A stretch of DNA of 64,000 nucleotides from Eublepharis macularius (GCF_028583425.1 NC_072791.1:34045368-34109367), one strand, 5' to 3'. Counted from the stretch's first letter, positions 7,735 to 20,180 are shown. Notes: generated by a model not told the origin, from the letters alone. Numbers and translations are program-made.

Positions 7735-9090
7735 CTCACCATCAATATAACATGCAAGGAGAGGAACGCCATCAAGACCCTCAATGCGGATCCAGACATC
7801 ATTATTCTACCAGCTGACAAAGGCCATGCCACAGTGATTATGAAAACAGAATACAAAAGGAAGGTTAAGGAACTTCTGGACCCTTCCACATATGGAAAGC
7901 TAAAACGAGATCCAACCTGCAAAATCACCAGGCTAACAAACACGCTGATCAGGAATTCCTCACTTCATCCCAACATGCACAGTAAACTATGCAAGACAGA
8001 AGCACAGCCACCACTATATGGACTCCCTAAAATGCATAAGGATTCAGTCCCACTCCGACCCATCGTGAGTGCCATTGGTTCACCAACATATGAATTAGCT
8101 AAACATCTGGACAATTTTCTACAGGACCACATTGGAAAAACCACGTCTTACATCAAAGGCTCAGAACATTTCATCAACAAAATCAGTCCTCTGAAACTCA
8201 ATCCACGGGACATATTCGTCCGTTTTGATGTTGTATCTCTTTTTACTAAGGTTCTGGTAAAAGACACAATCACACTGATTAATCAGATTTTTCCAGAGGA
8301 TATGCCTTATTCCACCATTGTCTGATAACCAGTTACTTTCAATGGGATAACGAATTCTGTGAACAGATGGATGGGGTGGCCATGGGAAGCCCTCTCAGCT
8401 TGGTTATAACCTCTCAGCCTGGTTATAGAAAACTTCTACATGGAACATTTTGAAAAAACAGCTTGAGAATCAGCACTCCACAAACCTACAGTCTGGTTCC
8501 AGTTCGTGGATGATACCTTTATCATTTGGAGCCATGGCAAGGAAGAATTGATGGACTTTTTAAACCACCTCAACAATATCCACCCGAACTCACAATTCAC
8601 CATGGAGAAAGAAATCGAGGGTAAACTCCCATTTCTAGATACCTTGGTCATCCGCATACAGCCCGGAAAACCCACAACAACCATCGTTCTCCGGCCATGA
8701 AAGCCTTCGACAATACAAAAGACTCTACATCTTACAATAGCTCTGCAGATAAGATTAGCGTATCAACCACCGATTCATATGCAAAAGAACCTCCTCAGGA
8801 TACAGTGAAGCTTCCCCTCATTAGCATTCCACACCCTGGGAAACTCGTACAGGATGACTCAGCCCAAACCCACCTTTCTGAGTAGATATAAATTACCTGC
8901 TAACATTTCTCCACACATTGACACTGAGAGAGATCTCTGTCTTTTGGTGCTACACCTTTGAAGATGCCAGTCACAGCTGCTGGTGAAACATCAGGAACTA
9001 CAATGCCAAGACTACGGCCATACAGCCCCGAAAATCCACAACCACCACCATCCTCCAGCTGTGAAAGCCTTCAACAATATAGCCAATGGA
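7735..9090 (+). mobile_element. Decayed Penelope-like element (reverse transcriptase part and 3' end)
   Basis: Fragments of a Penelope-like reverse transcriptase appear in order: DIIILPADKGHATVIMKTEY near 7793, PLYGLPKMHK and RPIVSAIGSPTYELAKHL (8013-8110), FDVVSLF (8224), DGVAMGSPL (8369), and FVDDTFIIW with the catalytic DD (8502). A stop near 8323, frameshifts and a small duplication near 8395 break the frame. The 3' part (8870-9090) contains the terminal sequence with ggtgctacacctt and gatgccagtcacagctgctgg, which recurs as an inverted pair at 46231-46499. The GIY-YIG endonuclease part is not visible. Non-functional. Confidence 0.8.
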
Positions 9091-9149
9091 CTCTCGCCAG
9101 GTCATCTGTACGCTCATTAAGATTGACTAATGTACATTCCAATATTGTA

Positions 9150-9345
9150 ATTCTTGCTAATTAGCCCAAGGGTACAAAATCTCATCATTCATTTGGAGCC
9201 CCGAAGAGCGGCAGGTGCAGAGGGGCTTTCACTTTCTGTGTATGTCCTCTTCTGCAGTTAATTAAATGCCTTAGTCTCTCCCTCACTGGACTCTTCATGT
9301 GTCTCTTTATTGATCGGCCGGGGACACACGATCCACAGGTTTGCA
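9150..9345 (+). repeat. Possible truncated retroviral LTR fragment
   Basis: The sequence has an LTR-like 3' half: a polyadenylation-like aattaaa (about 9260), a gt-rich stretch and a ggacaca end. The 5' end and target-site duplications were not found, so this is only a suggestion. Confidence 0.25.
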
Positions 9346-9831
9346 TGGAACATTACTATAAAGGAGAGCTGTCAACTTTGACTTGTTTGCCTGATATGCC
9401 TGGTACTAGAACCAGGACATAACCATGCCTTGCTTTCTTCAATATTAGAGCTAGTGTAACATGAGCAGCCCTTGAAGACTATTTGGAAACCACAATTAGT
9501 CCCAAATGCTGCTAACTCCTCTTTTGGCAGAAAATGCACTAGGAGAGCATATTCTATCAGTGCTCTGACAATTACACTGGCAACTTGCATGTTTTGAGCC
9601 AGTCCAAAGTATATTTCTTTAGAAGTGTGCCTTACTGGAATTCATGAGACTCACTCCTGAGTAATCATGGCTAGAATCAGCTGGCAAAAAATAGTCATAC
9701 CTCTGAGGAATTTATTTAATTCATCAGCATTAAAATTGAAGCACAGGGTCCATCACAGTATCTTTGTTATCTGTAAGCTAACTCTTAACAGAAGCAGGCT
9801 TCATCATTAACATTGGTTTCCACACAAATTA

Positions 9832-9892
9832 ATTATATTAATTCACCATACCTGCTGAACTATCTTCAGCAGGTATGGTGAATTAATATAAT
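9832..9892. repeat. Perfect 28-bp inverted repeat with 5-nt loop
   Basis: The arms at 9832-9859 and 9865-9892 are exact reverse complements around the loop ctatc. No coding sequence surrounds it. It lies about 550 bp beyond the TDP1 polyadenylation signals. Origin unknown: a MITE remnant, a template-switch palindrome or a structured RNA. Confidence 0.9.
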
Positions 9893-10449
9893 CAATTCAG
9901 TAATTAGTTATAGTAACTAAGGATGAGAAAAAGAAGCTCAGTGACCACTGCAATATACAACATCTGTTAGCCAAAGAGCCTAATAACATGCATTCTTATT
10001 CAGAAGTCCCACTAGTTCAATAGGAAACAATCTAAAAAAGAATTTTGGGTGCCCTTATTTAGAAGTATCACCAGGAAGCATGAAATTAATGCATAGTTAA
10101 CACAACAGTTGTTTGGCAGATTTTTTTTTATGTAACCAGGACATCTGAGCACTACAGGCAATGATGTTTATGGACTCCACAACTGGACAGTTTTCCATAT
10201 GTGCATTATATATCTCCATGTGCCAGGTCAACCTTTGCTTTTTCTATTAATACCTCACCTGCTTTATTGACCTGAAAGACTACAGGAACAACAAAATGGA
10301 ATGGCAGTATAGAATGTAGTCTCTGCTGAAAAGCATTATGTAATGAGTACCATCATTTATGGCAGAACTCCACTTTTACAAGACAGGGGAACAGCAGCAC
10401 AAACAAAAATCCAGAGTTCATATTTTAATGACAAATATAACTAAGTACT

Positions 10450-10790
10450 TTTATTCACTTTATTTCAAACTGTATAAAAATTTCCCCTTATTGGGGCTAC
10501 TATTTTCAGGAAACACAATGTTTTCATACTCATTTACAAAGAAAGCCTTCTGACATCATTCATCTGGGTCTTTTCAAGTTTATAAAATGTAATTTTAAAA
10601 GCATTATATTTTCAAGAAGTAGTTACACAGCTGATACCGTTTCCCAAAAAAGCTTTCAATCTAAAATTATTTTTTTAGAGAAAAAGCTTTAATCTGTGTA
10701 TAAATCTGTATTATTGAAACCACCCTCTCTCCAGGGTTAGTCAGTGGACTCAGTAATAGATGCTGATGTTTTAGCGGGAACTTAAACTTT
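10450..10790 (-). other. TDP1: TDP1 3' UTR with two poly(A) signals
   Basis: On the minus strand AATAAA occurs at 10464-10459 and 10455-10450, about 330 nt after the TGA. They are the first two canonical signals I see downstream of the stop, implying a 3' UTR of roughly 350 nt. Confidence 0.55.
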
Positions 10791-10864
10791 TCATTTAGGA
10801 ACCCACATATTTCCATGTGTGTCTGGTGCTTTAGTATAAGGAATGTTCCAAATCCATGGACGAT
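10791..10864 (-). CDS. TDP1: TDP1 coding exon 15 (last)
   Basis: Acceptor ctttctgttgcag; 74 nt; residues 577-599 plus TGA (10793-10791). Encodes [20 protein letters not shown] and VPK, the conserved C-terminus. It is separated from exon 14 by a 16.3-kb intron. Confidence 0.97.
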
Positions 10865-11839
10865 CTGCAACAGAAAGAGAAAAAAACTTAGGGCTGATTG
10901 TATCAGCAAAAGGAAAGGAGTTTAACCAAAGAACTGGTATAATAATAAATAATTGGGTTCTACTACCCAGAAACATTATGCAGATCATTTGCAATACCTG
11001 GAAACTCAGTTTTAACTTTTTGGAAAATCCCTACTACCTATGACCGTAAAAAGCAATCACGAACAAACAGCTTCAATGTGCTGCCTAAGCATCACTTACC
11101 AAATCCATCCATTGTAGTAGCAGGACTTGGCTACTATGAGACCCTTTCTGAGCCACCTACACCCCCTTCTCCAACTGCTACTTGTAGTTGGGAAGGAACC
11201 TGAAGTTCAGGAGACCGGAATCTTCACTGTCCAACTATCCAACCAGATAGTTGGTGGGGGGAGATAATGGAGAAAAAAAGTACTAAGAGCTATGTTTTGA
11301 AGGGGGGGGGAATGCATGGAGAGAGGTGTAAGAATATTATTACAGCCACAGGACACTTCTAATCTCAATGTATAACTGCATCCACTCACTTCGATATGCC
11401 AGCTAAGGGACCTTTCAGCCTCCCCCATGTCAGAGAGTGACTTCCCTTAATGTGCCAATTGTTCACTCCCCATGCTAACAGTTCATTTGCAATCTTTCAT
11501 AAGTGGAGGGAAATTGTTTTATTTTACATGACCCTTTGGAAGCAAGGAAGCTACTGCCAGGATGGCTGTTTTAATGTTTTGTATTGATTTTACTACATTT
11601 TAATACCTGTAAGCTGTCCTGAGACCCTATTTATAGCTTAGAAGCAGTGTATGAATTTTTACAAAATACAGGAAGTGCATGACTGAAAGAAACAACAGAA
11701 GTGAATAAGAAGTGGGAGGGGTCCATGTCTCTGTTGTGCTGACTTTGGGGAGGAATGGATTGAAGGATCCTCCCCCCAAGTCTTAGCATACCTAGGAGGC
11801 ATTGTTTAACTCAAAAGATGGCCTTGTCAATGAGAGAGC

Positions 11840-11945
11840 CAGTGAGGTGAAGGATGAGTGTGCTGGACTAGGCACAGGGGAGAACTGGGTTGAAATCCCC
11901 ACTTCCCATGAAACTGACTTGTTGTGAGGGTAAAAAGGGAGGAGG
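11840..11945 (+). repeat. MIR-like tRNA-derived SINE
   Basis: Contains a tRNA B-box-like gggttgaaatcccc preceded by a promoter-like gtgtgctggactaggcac segment and followed by a conserved-core-like tail. Diverged and short. Confidence 0.5.
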
Positions 11946-12752
11946 CGAGAGATAGGTACAACTTCCTGACCTGCTCAGAGGAAGGACTGAATAAAAATGC
12001 ACTGAGTAAATAAACAGCTGCTGCCAGGGAACAAGAGGCTTAGGGAGATGCGTTCAGTGTCTCTTCCTGCAGAAGAGAGCAGTGATAATGGGATTCAGCA
12101 GCAATCTAATGCGAGAGAAGAAAAAGGAGCTGAATGTGACCAAGGCCGCTTTGTCTGCAAGATCACTCTTATCACCCAGCCACCCTCCTTCTGTTTTACT
12201 TCCCAAAAGAACAAGGGATCACCTTAGTAAAGCACAGTTTGACACACAAAAACATGTAGAGAGAAAATGTTGATGCTGCAACATGCAGTGCTCTCTGTAA
12301 CCTTGAACAAAGCTCCTTCAGCCTTGGCTAGGAACTCTGCCCACTGTAACTTTGCTTCTGGTAGCAATGAAAGCAAGAAATCATTTCCCTACTATATGCA
12401 CAAGGACATGACTTTTTTCACAGTTCTATAGCAGGATCAGCATAAGTAGAAAGGAGGAGGCAAACAGTGGGTCTCAATCTTTTTTGTCCGTTCATAAAGC
12501 CCTGGGCTGTGGTTAAAGAATGGGTAGTGTAATCGCCAAGCTATTACTTGCTCAAAGATGATCTACTTTTGAGTCTCAGCAAAAACAAACAAAAAGTCCA
12601 AGAGGGGAAGAAAAGCTAACAGAAGAACAGTTGGGGTAGCAATTATATACAATGTATACGAAGTACACATTCCTGAGCCAGGGCCAATTTAAAAATTGCA
12701 AGTAAAAAGCTACATAATTAACAGCTTGCTCATACTACACAATTGTAACAAT

Positions 12753-12960
12753 GGATCAAGATGTGTAGCCATGTTTGTCTGTAGCAGTAGCAAAGAGCAA
12801 GAGTCCAGTAGCACCTATAAGACTAACAAAATTTATGGTAGAGTATGAGCTTTTGTGAGCCATAGCTTGCTTCTTCAGAATGGAGGCTCACCATGAAAGC
12901 TCATACCCTACCACAAATTTTGGTCATCTTATAGGTGCTACTGGACTCTTGCTCTTTCCT
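12753..12960. repeat. Foldback copy of short mobile repeat family A
   Basis: A minus-orientation copy (tagccatgtttgtctgtagc onward) is followed by an inverted partial copy ending ggtgctactggactcttgctc, so the element is a long hairpin. A perfect 14-bp direct repeat, acaattgtaacaat, lies at 12739-12752 and 12961-12974, so the inverted pair inserted as one unit. Confidence 0.85.
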
Positions 12961-13595
12961 ACAATTGTAACAATAGTGTCAGTGTGGTACCACTGTATAA
13001 ACCATATTCACTCTTTGATACTGGGTATGCACTACTTGCCCTTCTTCCAAAGCCTTCCACCTACAAAGTGTATTAATAAACCTACTCCTCAAACCAGTGC
13101 ACCACACAAAAATGTAAGGGGAGGCTTCAGAAGACAAGAAGGTTCTGGCTTTTAACAGTTAACAGTCCCATAGCATGAATACTTCTTACTAGCCCACTTT
13201 GTACATGACCAAATTCTGTTTTGGATTAGGCTAGCCCCACAAAGATAACACATTGTTCATATCTGCAAAACAGAAGCAGAATATTAGGCAGAACATTCCT
13301 GATTTTTTATCAGCAGATCTTTCACATCCATCCCTAGAACCTTATTACCTATACACCACCTCAGCCATATTAAGATGCCAGTTGTAGCTTGTTAAACAGG
13401 TGTCATATAGAGCCTTTCTTTGGTATATTTGGTTGGGGAAATACCTATAGACCACATTTCCATGAGTACCAATGTATCTTTGCAGCAGTGTTTTTATATA
13501 TTTATTTTGTTTAACATATTTCTGTATGGCACTCTGAAGTTTAAGGCAGCTTCCGGTAAACAAAATAGAACACATTAAAAACTTAGATCTGTTAG

Positions 13596-14481
13596 GGGGG
13601 ATATAGTTAAGGTTATGTCGGATATTTTACAAAGGAATATAAATAAAACCCCAGAATTGTTGTTATTATGCATGAACCTAGAGGACTTTGATAAAATGGA
13701 CAGAGTTATGGTATTTTATATGATTATGGCGGCCAGAATGTGTTATGCACAGTTGTGGAAGACTCAGGAGATACCATCTATGGAAGATTGGATTTCGAAA
13801 GTTCTGAATATGGCAGAAATTGACAAGTTAACAAGGAAATTGAAAGAACAAGAAGAACTGGAATATACATTAAGCTGGGAAAAATTTAAGAAATATGTGA
13901 AGAAAAAGTGGGACATGAAGGGGAAATTGTGGTCTTTGGATAGTTGTTAAGGGGAGATAGAAAGTCACTTAAGGTTAAAAGGGGGTATATTATTATATTT
14001 TAATGGAATAGTATAGAGTTAGAGAGTTACAGTATTATATTAGTATAAATTTAAGAGTAAGATAGTATAATTATTTGGGAAAGTATAAGATTGAACAACA
14101 AGATTGTATAGGTAATAGTAAGTATGTATGATATTTTAGGGATGTAACAGAATAGATTTATAATATAGATAATAGGGAGTTAAGGAATAGTATATTTTAT
14201 ATATATACATGTACTTATTATATGGCTATATAATTTTTACACTCTTAATTTAGATAAGTATTATATTATGATAGTTAATATAAGTAAATAGACTAGATGT
14301 ATATTATATATATTATAGATTTTAGGATATGATATATTCTTTAGATTAAGTTGGGGATGGAAAACTGTTGGGAGTCACCAGAAAAAAGGGGGGGGGGAAG
14401 GATGGGGAAAATGCAATGGGGTGGAAAATGGCAATGACTTGTATGTTTATATTTGTTAACCCATCCAATAAAAATTTTTAA
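13596..14481 (+). mobile_element. 5'-truncated L1 (C-terminus of ORF2 and 3' UTR)
   Basis: An open stretch 13615-13950 encodes the last 111 residues of an L1 ORF2 (MAEIDKLTRKLKEQEELEYT, KKWDMKGKLWSLDSC), matching the C-terminus of the full-length element at 50309. A/T-rich 3' UTR and an aataaaaattttt tail follow. A 19-bp target-site duplication aaaaacttagatctgttag lies at 13577-13595 and 14482-14500. Confidence 0.95.
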
Positions 14482-14929
14482 AAAAACTTAGATCTGTTAG
14501 CTTGCCTGGCCCAATAGCTAGGTTGTTCTGCCTAAAGGCCATTCATTGCCTTTATACTGATGAGCAGGAATTTAAGACTGGGCTTCTCTTAGCCAAGCGA
14601 TATGGTCTAACCTGCAGCAATACAATGGCTAGCCATAGTCATTAAGGGCCTTGGAAATCTCATGCTGGCCGGACCAGAACTCAATAGCTTCCTTGGCAGC
14701 CTTATGCCTCTCTCAAATAATGAAACCCGATGCATGAAAATGACTTAATCTTTTACTCTGAGCCTTTGAGGGAAGGTTTTCTTTTGGGAATTGGAGATCC
14801 AGCCTCAACCATGGACTGATTGTTACCTGAAGTCAGGGGTAGGTATGGCCCTAATATCCTACAAAATGGGGGAGGCCTAGCTAAAATGGTCTGCCCATGA
14901 AGGCTCATGGATCTTTCTGGATTGCAGAA

Positions 14930-15634
14930 TGTACTGGGGGATTTTAGAATTCCGAACTCAGGCTCTATTGAGGCTGTGGTGGAGGCAGAGTGTACTGACG
15001 GCCAGGCTCCGGTATCAGGTTACAGCGTCTCTTCCAGTTACTCAGAATAACAAAGTCAGGTTGTTCAGGCAGGGGTCGGGTCCTCCAGCGATCAGTCTTT
15101 CAAGATAAGTCAGAGAGGGAGTAGCCAAAACTCAGAGTCATTCAGGCTGAGGTCAATCTTCCAGTAATCAATCAGGCAGTGCCGGCAGGTCAGCTTCTCA
15201 ATGTAAACATTGGTCCACGCCCCGAAGCATCTCTCCGGAGGCTTTATAGTCTGCATGCCCATACATCACACACCCAGCCGGCTTCTCAGGCACAGTCTTG
15301 TAAAGACTCGTCTTCACTGTCAGCAGGCACCTGCCTTCGAGCCACCAAGCGTGCACTGTGCCTTTTTGCTTGTAATTCTGCCCTTAGTCTGCGTCTACAG
15401 TGTTCCAGAGGCACTGGTGATCCTTGAGGGCTGGGAGCGGCTAGCTGGGCTTCACATGCTGGGTCAGAGCTGGAGGATGGAGTTGCTTCTGACCCAGCTT
15501 CTGGCTGTAGGTCCTGGCATGCCTGCTCCTCATTCCCCTGCTGGTTGGCTCCTGTCGACCCTGGGCTGGTTAAGTAGGGCCCCTTCTCCTCTGAGGAGCC
15601 TTCAGTGTCACTGAGCCCTGGCTGCACCGTAACA
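14930..15634 (-). repeat. Possible solo LTR of an LTR retrotransposon
   Basis: On the minus strand it starts TGTTACGGTGC, contains tataaagcc as a TATA-like box near 15250 and ends CCCCCAGTACA, giving TG...CA termini over about 705 bp. A 135-codon ORF inside (15286-15693, minus) has no recognisable domain and overruns the element. Flanking 5-mers do not match, so the boundaries are uncertain. Confidence 0.35.
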
Positions 15635-15719
15635 CACTGAATCTGAAGCTTCTTGATGCTATCGACAAGATTGCTCCTTGCCAACCCCTCCATCCCTTGC
15701 AGCGGAAACCAGGCCCATG

Positions 15720-16625
15720 ATTCACCAATGAGCTGGGTGATCTAAAAGGACTGGAAGATGTTTGCAAAGATGCTGACAGAAAACTCGTGCTGAATCTGAT
15801 AGAGCATGAAACAGTAGTGACAGCAGCAAAGATTGCTTTTTTGAAACTATTGCTTCAGCTAATTCATGTCCATCCCACCTGTTTAAGGTATCTCGACATC
15901 TTTTGACCCCTAAATCTGAACAATTAAAGCTGGTTAAAGAACAATTCACAACAACATATTTGCAACGTTTTTGTGCTGTTAAAATAGCTCAAATATGCTC
16001 AGATCATGTAACCTGTAATACAGGTGAGCTGAAGTAATACTTAACCACCATCTGGTCAGTTTCTGAATCATTTTGACCCGGTCATAGTGATGGATATTGA
16101 CAGAATACTAGCACCTGTGAAGGCCACTACTTGTACTCTGGATCCTTGCTCATCCTGGCTCATAAAACCATGTAAAGACCATATAAAGGAGTCCTTGATC
16201 AGGCACTAACTGAAGGCACCTTCCCTTAGCCTTAGACAAAGATGATGTAGCCAGTTATCGCGCAGTCTCTAATCTGCCCTTTCTGGGCAAAGTGATTGAG
16301 ACAGCAGGAGTTGGCTAACTCTGACCTTCTTGGACATCTCTTGTACTTTGGTTTTAGGCCAGGCTATGGGGTGGAGATGGTTCTGTTGGCCCTAGTTGAT
16401 GATCTTGACCTGAATTTAGACAAAGGCCATGGTTCCTTGTTGCTCCTCCTGGGTCTTTCTGCAGCCTTCAACAAAGTAGACCACACCATCCTGTTTAGGT
16501 ATTTGGAGACAGTAGTAAGTATTGGGGTGGGGATGTGTGTTAGGACTTGTTTAAATCATTCCTTATGGGACAGGCTCAAAGGGTTCCTATTGGAGACCAA
16601 CTATACTCAGTGTGGGAATAACAAC
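15720..16625 (+). mobile_element. Decayed L2/CR1-type LINE reverse transcriptase fragment
   Basis: Pieces of the reverse transcriptase are readable: ...AVSNLPFLGKVIE near 16260, LLYFGFRPGYGVEMVLLALV near 16335, and LLLLLGLSAAFNKVDHTIL near 16440, followed by a fragment of the downstream domain. Frameshifts and stops throughout. An AAC-rich stretch and a LINE/SINE-like tail follow at 16620-16735. Confidence 0.8.
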
Positions 16626-16779
16626 AACAACAACATTCGATTTATATACTGCCCTTCAGGACAACTTAATGCCCACTCAAAGCGGTTTACAAAGTATGCC
16701 ATTACTATCTCCACAACCACTGTTCCCGCTGTGAGCTCCTGTGCAATAGCGCACTAATTTTAACACCCCAACACACAAT

Positions 16780-17475
16780 TGAGAAGCCCAGCACATGCCC
16801 CGCCTTGGTGCTGCCCCAGGCTTGTGCGCCTGGAGCAGCCCCGGCTTCCGTGTTTCCTGCCTGGAGGGCCTAATGCAGCCTCAGCCATGGCACAGAGGAA
16901 GGGAGAGCTGCAGGAGGTGGCAGTGTGGGGCGGCCAGCCTCGCAGGCTCTCCGCCATACACTTGCAGCCCCGGGACCCAGAGGAGGTGGCAGCACGGGGC
17001 GGCCAGCCTCGCAGCCTGTCCGCCACATGCTCGCAGCCCCGGGACCTGGAGGAAGCGTCGGGTGGCCAGCCTTCTGGGCTCTCCACTGCATGCTCACAGC
17101 ACCAGGACCCGTAGGAGGCAGCTGTGGCGTGGCGTGGCGTGGCCGGCCTCATGGCCTGTCTGCCGCTTGCTCGCAGCCCCGGGACCTGGAGAAGGCATCG
17201 GCATTGGGTGGCCAGCCTTGCGGGCTCTCCACCACACCGGGACCTGAAGGAGGCAGCGGCGGCGTGGGGCAGCTGGCCTTGCGGGTTCTCCGCCACAGGC
17301 TTGCAGCCCTGGGACCCGGAGGCAGCTATGGCATGGTGCGGCCGGCCTCACGGCCTGTCCGCTACACGCTTGCAGTGCTGGGACCCGGAGGCAGCTATGG
17401 CATGGTGCGGCCGGCCTCACGGCCTGTCCGCTACACGCTTGCAGTGCTGGGACCCGGAGGAGGCTGCGGTGTGAT
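16780..17475. repeat. GC-rich minisatellite, period about 69 bp
   Basis: Tandem units built on gcagccccgggacccggagg and ggccggcctcacggcctgtc. The last two copies (about 17330-17470) are nearly perfect with a 69-bp period (catggtgcgg at 17332 and 17401); earlier ones are diverged and of variable length. Long open frames on both strands arise because the period is divisible by three and stop-poor; they are not genes. Confidence 0.85.
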
Positions 17476-18184
17476 TCTCTGTTCTCTAAAAATTAGCTGA
17501 CCAACTGGAGATATATTTTGCTGGTCAATCCAGCTCCTTCATAAGCAGTCAGATTTTCTGATAAAGTTGGCACCATCTAACGGTAAGTGACTTCACAGTC
17601 AGGGGACATAGGCACTGAGTGTTTTTACATACACAGTTTAAAAAGAAAAAAACATTAAAAGTGTAGAATCTCTTCCTCTCATATATATATTTTTCTTTTT
17701 CTTCCATGTGAAATTGAGAATAAACTTTTACTGTATTTTCCCCTAATGTTGGTAGTGATGCTGGCGTGCCAAGTAGATAAAATTTATTTTGGTCCTTTAC
17801 AGTGCAATCCTATGGAGAGTTACTCTAGTCTGAGCCTATTAAAGTCAATGAAATTATACTTGAGAAACTTTCCACAGGATTTCACTGCCAATCTAGCTTG
17901 CAGGCAGACAGTTGCGGATCCTTGCTATAGCTACGGTTGTCTTAGTTTCTGCCTTTCCTAATGAGATCTCCTTAATGTGTGCCCAGTGTTTGAACTGTAA
18001 TTGACCTATGTTCTTCTGTCTTCATTTTTTGTATTTGTACTGAAATATTTGTTTCCCTTCTGCTTTTGAGATACATAGAATGTTTCACGGCCACATCCTT
18101 AGAGAGATCACTCTCATGGTTTAGAGAAGCATAAAAAATGTTCTTATGGTGGAGTCCCCCATCGTGCAGAAATTGATTGCACCT

Positions 18185-18355
18185 GAACTACAACCTGAAG
18201 GCACCATAACTGATTGGTTAGAGTATACAGCAACATTGCTGGTATGAAAAGGACCTCAATCCATTACTCAGAGAACTCGCATGCGAACCTGCCTTGTCAG
18301 ACCCTTGGTCTACTTTTTTAACTGGAGAAGCTGGGGATCAAACCTGGGCCCCGCA
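18185..18355 (+). repeat. tRNA-like SINE fragment
   Basis: Shows the pattern ctgccttgtcagacccttggtc...ttttaactggagaagctggggatcaaacctgggc, ending in a B-box-like motif. A short piece of the same family (gaagctgccttacact) lies at about 25368. Confidence 0.5.
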
Positions 18356-18719
18356 TCAAGTCTGCCCCACATTGTTACCCTGGTATAAATGTTAAGGAAA
18401 TTAGGTTCGCGTTTCTTAACACTTTTAGCCCTGTATCCAACTTCTGGTTGTTTTCAAATTTCTTCAACCCATTCCCTATTGCATTATTTACTGACTTGCA
18501 CTGTGAAATCTGCCTTGAGTCTCAGTGAGAAAGGACTGAGGCTTTTACTGCAGCAAACTAACACGGCAAACTGACTCCACACCAAAAGGAGATGTTTACA
18601 TTTACTAGCAAAGGAATGTTTTGGTTGCCTCCCCGCTAATTGCATCCTGTCCCCTTCTGATATATGTCTCCTTCTCTCCCCTATCTCCCCTCCTCTGCTG
18701 TATTTGACCAGTTGGGATC

Positions 18720-18845
18720 ATGCATCTGATGAAGAGAACTTGATTCTCGAAAGCTTATGCTACAATAAAATTGGTTAGTCTTAAAGGTGCTACTGGACTC
18801 TTTTTGATTTTGCTACTACAGACTAACACGGCTAACTCCTCTGTA
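18720..18845 (+). repeat. Single-orientation copy of short mobile repeat family A
   Basis: Runs from catctgatgaagagaac through attctcgaaagcttatgc and ggttagtcttaaaggtgc to agactaacacggctaactcc. It is nearly identical to the right half of the foldback at 27734-28002. Confidence 0.85.
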
Positions 18846-19406
18846 GTTATGAATGGATTTGTAACACTGTTTGAAGAAGTAAGAGGCACGTGCACTTTGT
18901 AAATGAAATATTTATTATTATAAGAGAGATTTTGCACATTTTGTTGCTTCCTGCAGGGAATTTTCCCTTCTTCTTTCCACATTGGAAGATATGGCAAAAT
19001 CCAAACAAATTTATCTGACATGCAGATAAACTTATACAGACAGGCATTTTCACCAGATGGCTAGAAGCTAATAAAACTCAGAAACTTTTAATGGAGTATG
19101 TCAAAACTGATCCATCCCCATTCAATGCAGGTAAATGCAGGCTCCTCCAATATATCAACCTCTCTAACCAACATCCCCTTTGCCTTGTTTGGATTCAGTT
19201 TCCCCTTGTTTTCCTTCTATCTTTTGGCCACAGTTACCATGCAGTAGCCCGATATGGAGCTTACAGTCTGGAAGACTTGTTTAAAGATACGCATAAGTGG
19301 GTGATGGCATCCGATACCAATGCCTCAGGCAATCTAATTCAAAAGTCTTTTAATCAAATGGATTCCGGTTTTGGAAAAGGTGCGCTCAAAACTTGCAAGT
19401 TGCTGC

Positions 19407-19652
19407 TCACAAAGTAGATTTCTGGCTCACAACACTGCACTGCTTAGAGGGAACATTGAGGCTCTCGTGGCCCTCTCCCAGAGGAGCTCTTTCAGTCCAA
19501 GCTTTTGGAATAAATTTTCGGAAATGTTCGCAAGTTTGAACATTATGCCCTTCTCCCAAGCATTCTAGACAAACGGAGTGCCCATCCATTTTCGTCATCT
19601 TCGTTGCACAATTGGAGCAACATTTAAAGAGTGCTTTTTCAGCCATTCTCAC
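19407..19652 (-). pseudogene. Fragment of a retrotransposon ORF1 with zinc-binding motif
   Basis: An open 81-codon stretch has CCSNC, then CLECLGEGHNVQTC and FIPKAWTERA. The paired CxxC motifs with a LGEGH centre are reminiscent of ORF1/Gag-like proteins of DIRS-type or related LTR retrotransposons in reptiles. No reverse transcriptase or recombinase is recognisable next to it. Family assignment is tentative. Confidence 0.4.
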
Positions 19653-20180
19653 CCAACTTTCTCTTTCTTTCTTCCAGATGAGGCATGAAGCAAGAACCTT
19701 CCTGGCTGGCGGCGAAGAAGGAACTGAGGTTGAGGGGGTGCTGCCTCCAGTGGCATGTGCAATGGGAAATGCCCACTGGGGAGCCAGGTGCCCCTAGCGG
19801 ATTTTAGTTTTAGAACCTTGCCGATCGGCAGGCTTGCGCATGTGCAGTCCCATGTAGGACTGCACTAGAAGAGAGACAGTGAAACAGACGATACTGGAAA
19901 CACTGTTCTGAAATGTTCAGGAGGGCATTTTTATAGAACTGTGTTAAAGTGGAACACTCTAGATGGTCACCTTAACAGGACAGTAGTCAATTGCCCTGAT
20001 CTTCTACTGCATTATAAATCCACTATATCTTGCCTAAGTAGTTGTGATTTGCACTGCTTATTAATTCTGTAATCCCAGCCAAACTGCATGGTTCCCTGGA
20101 TGTTGTATGTTGTATGATTGCCCCATTTCTTTATTCTGTAATCTCCCTTCAGTCTCAGTGAGAAAGGCAAGCAGATAGCT

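Larger units (their letters stand above)
6651..10440. other. Intergenic region between the small gene model and the TDP1 3' end
   Basis: It holds the possible 3' UTR of the small gene (to about 7400), an exon-like stretch at 7478-7679, a decayed Penelope-like element, a possible LTR fragment and a perfect hairpin at 9832-9892. Apart from these I see nothing supportable. Confidence 0.6.

Noticed and set aside
15210..15693. Overlapping 134- and 135-codon frames on opposite strands
   Set aside because: They fall in or beside a possible LTR and show no recognisable domain; the GC-rich composition explains their openness.
16760..17500. Several long overlapping open frames (up to 191 codons) on both strands
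   Set aside because: They are by-products of the 69-bp stop-poor GC-rich minisatellite; repeated peptides appear in all frames and none resembles a protein family.
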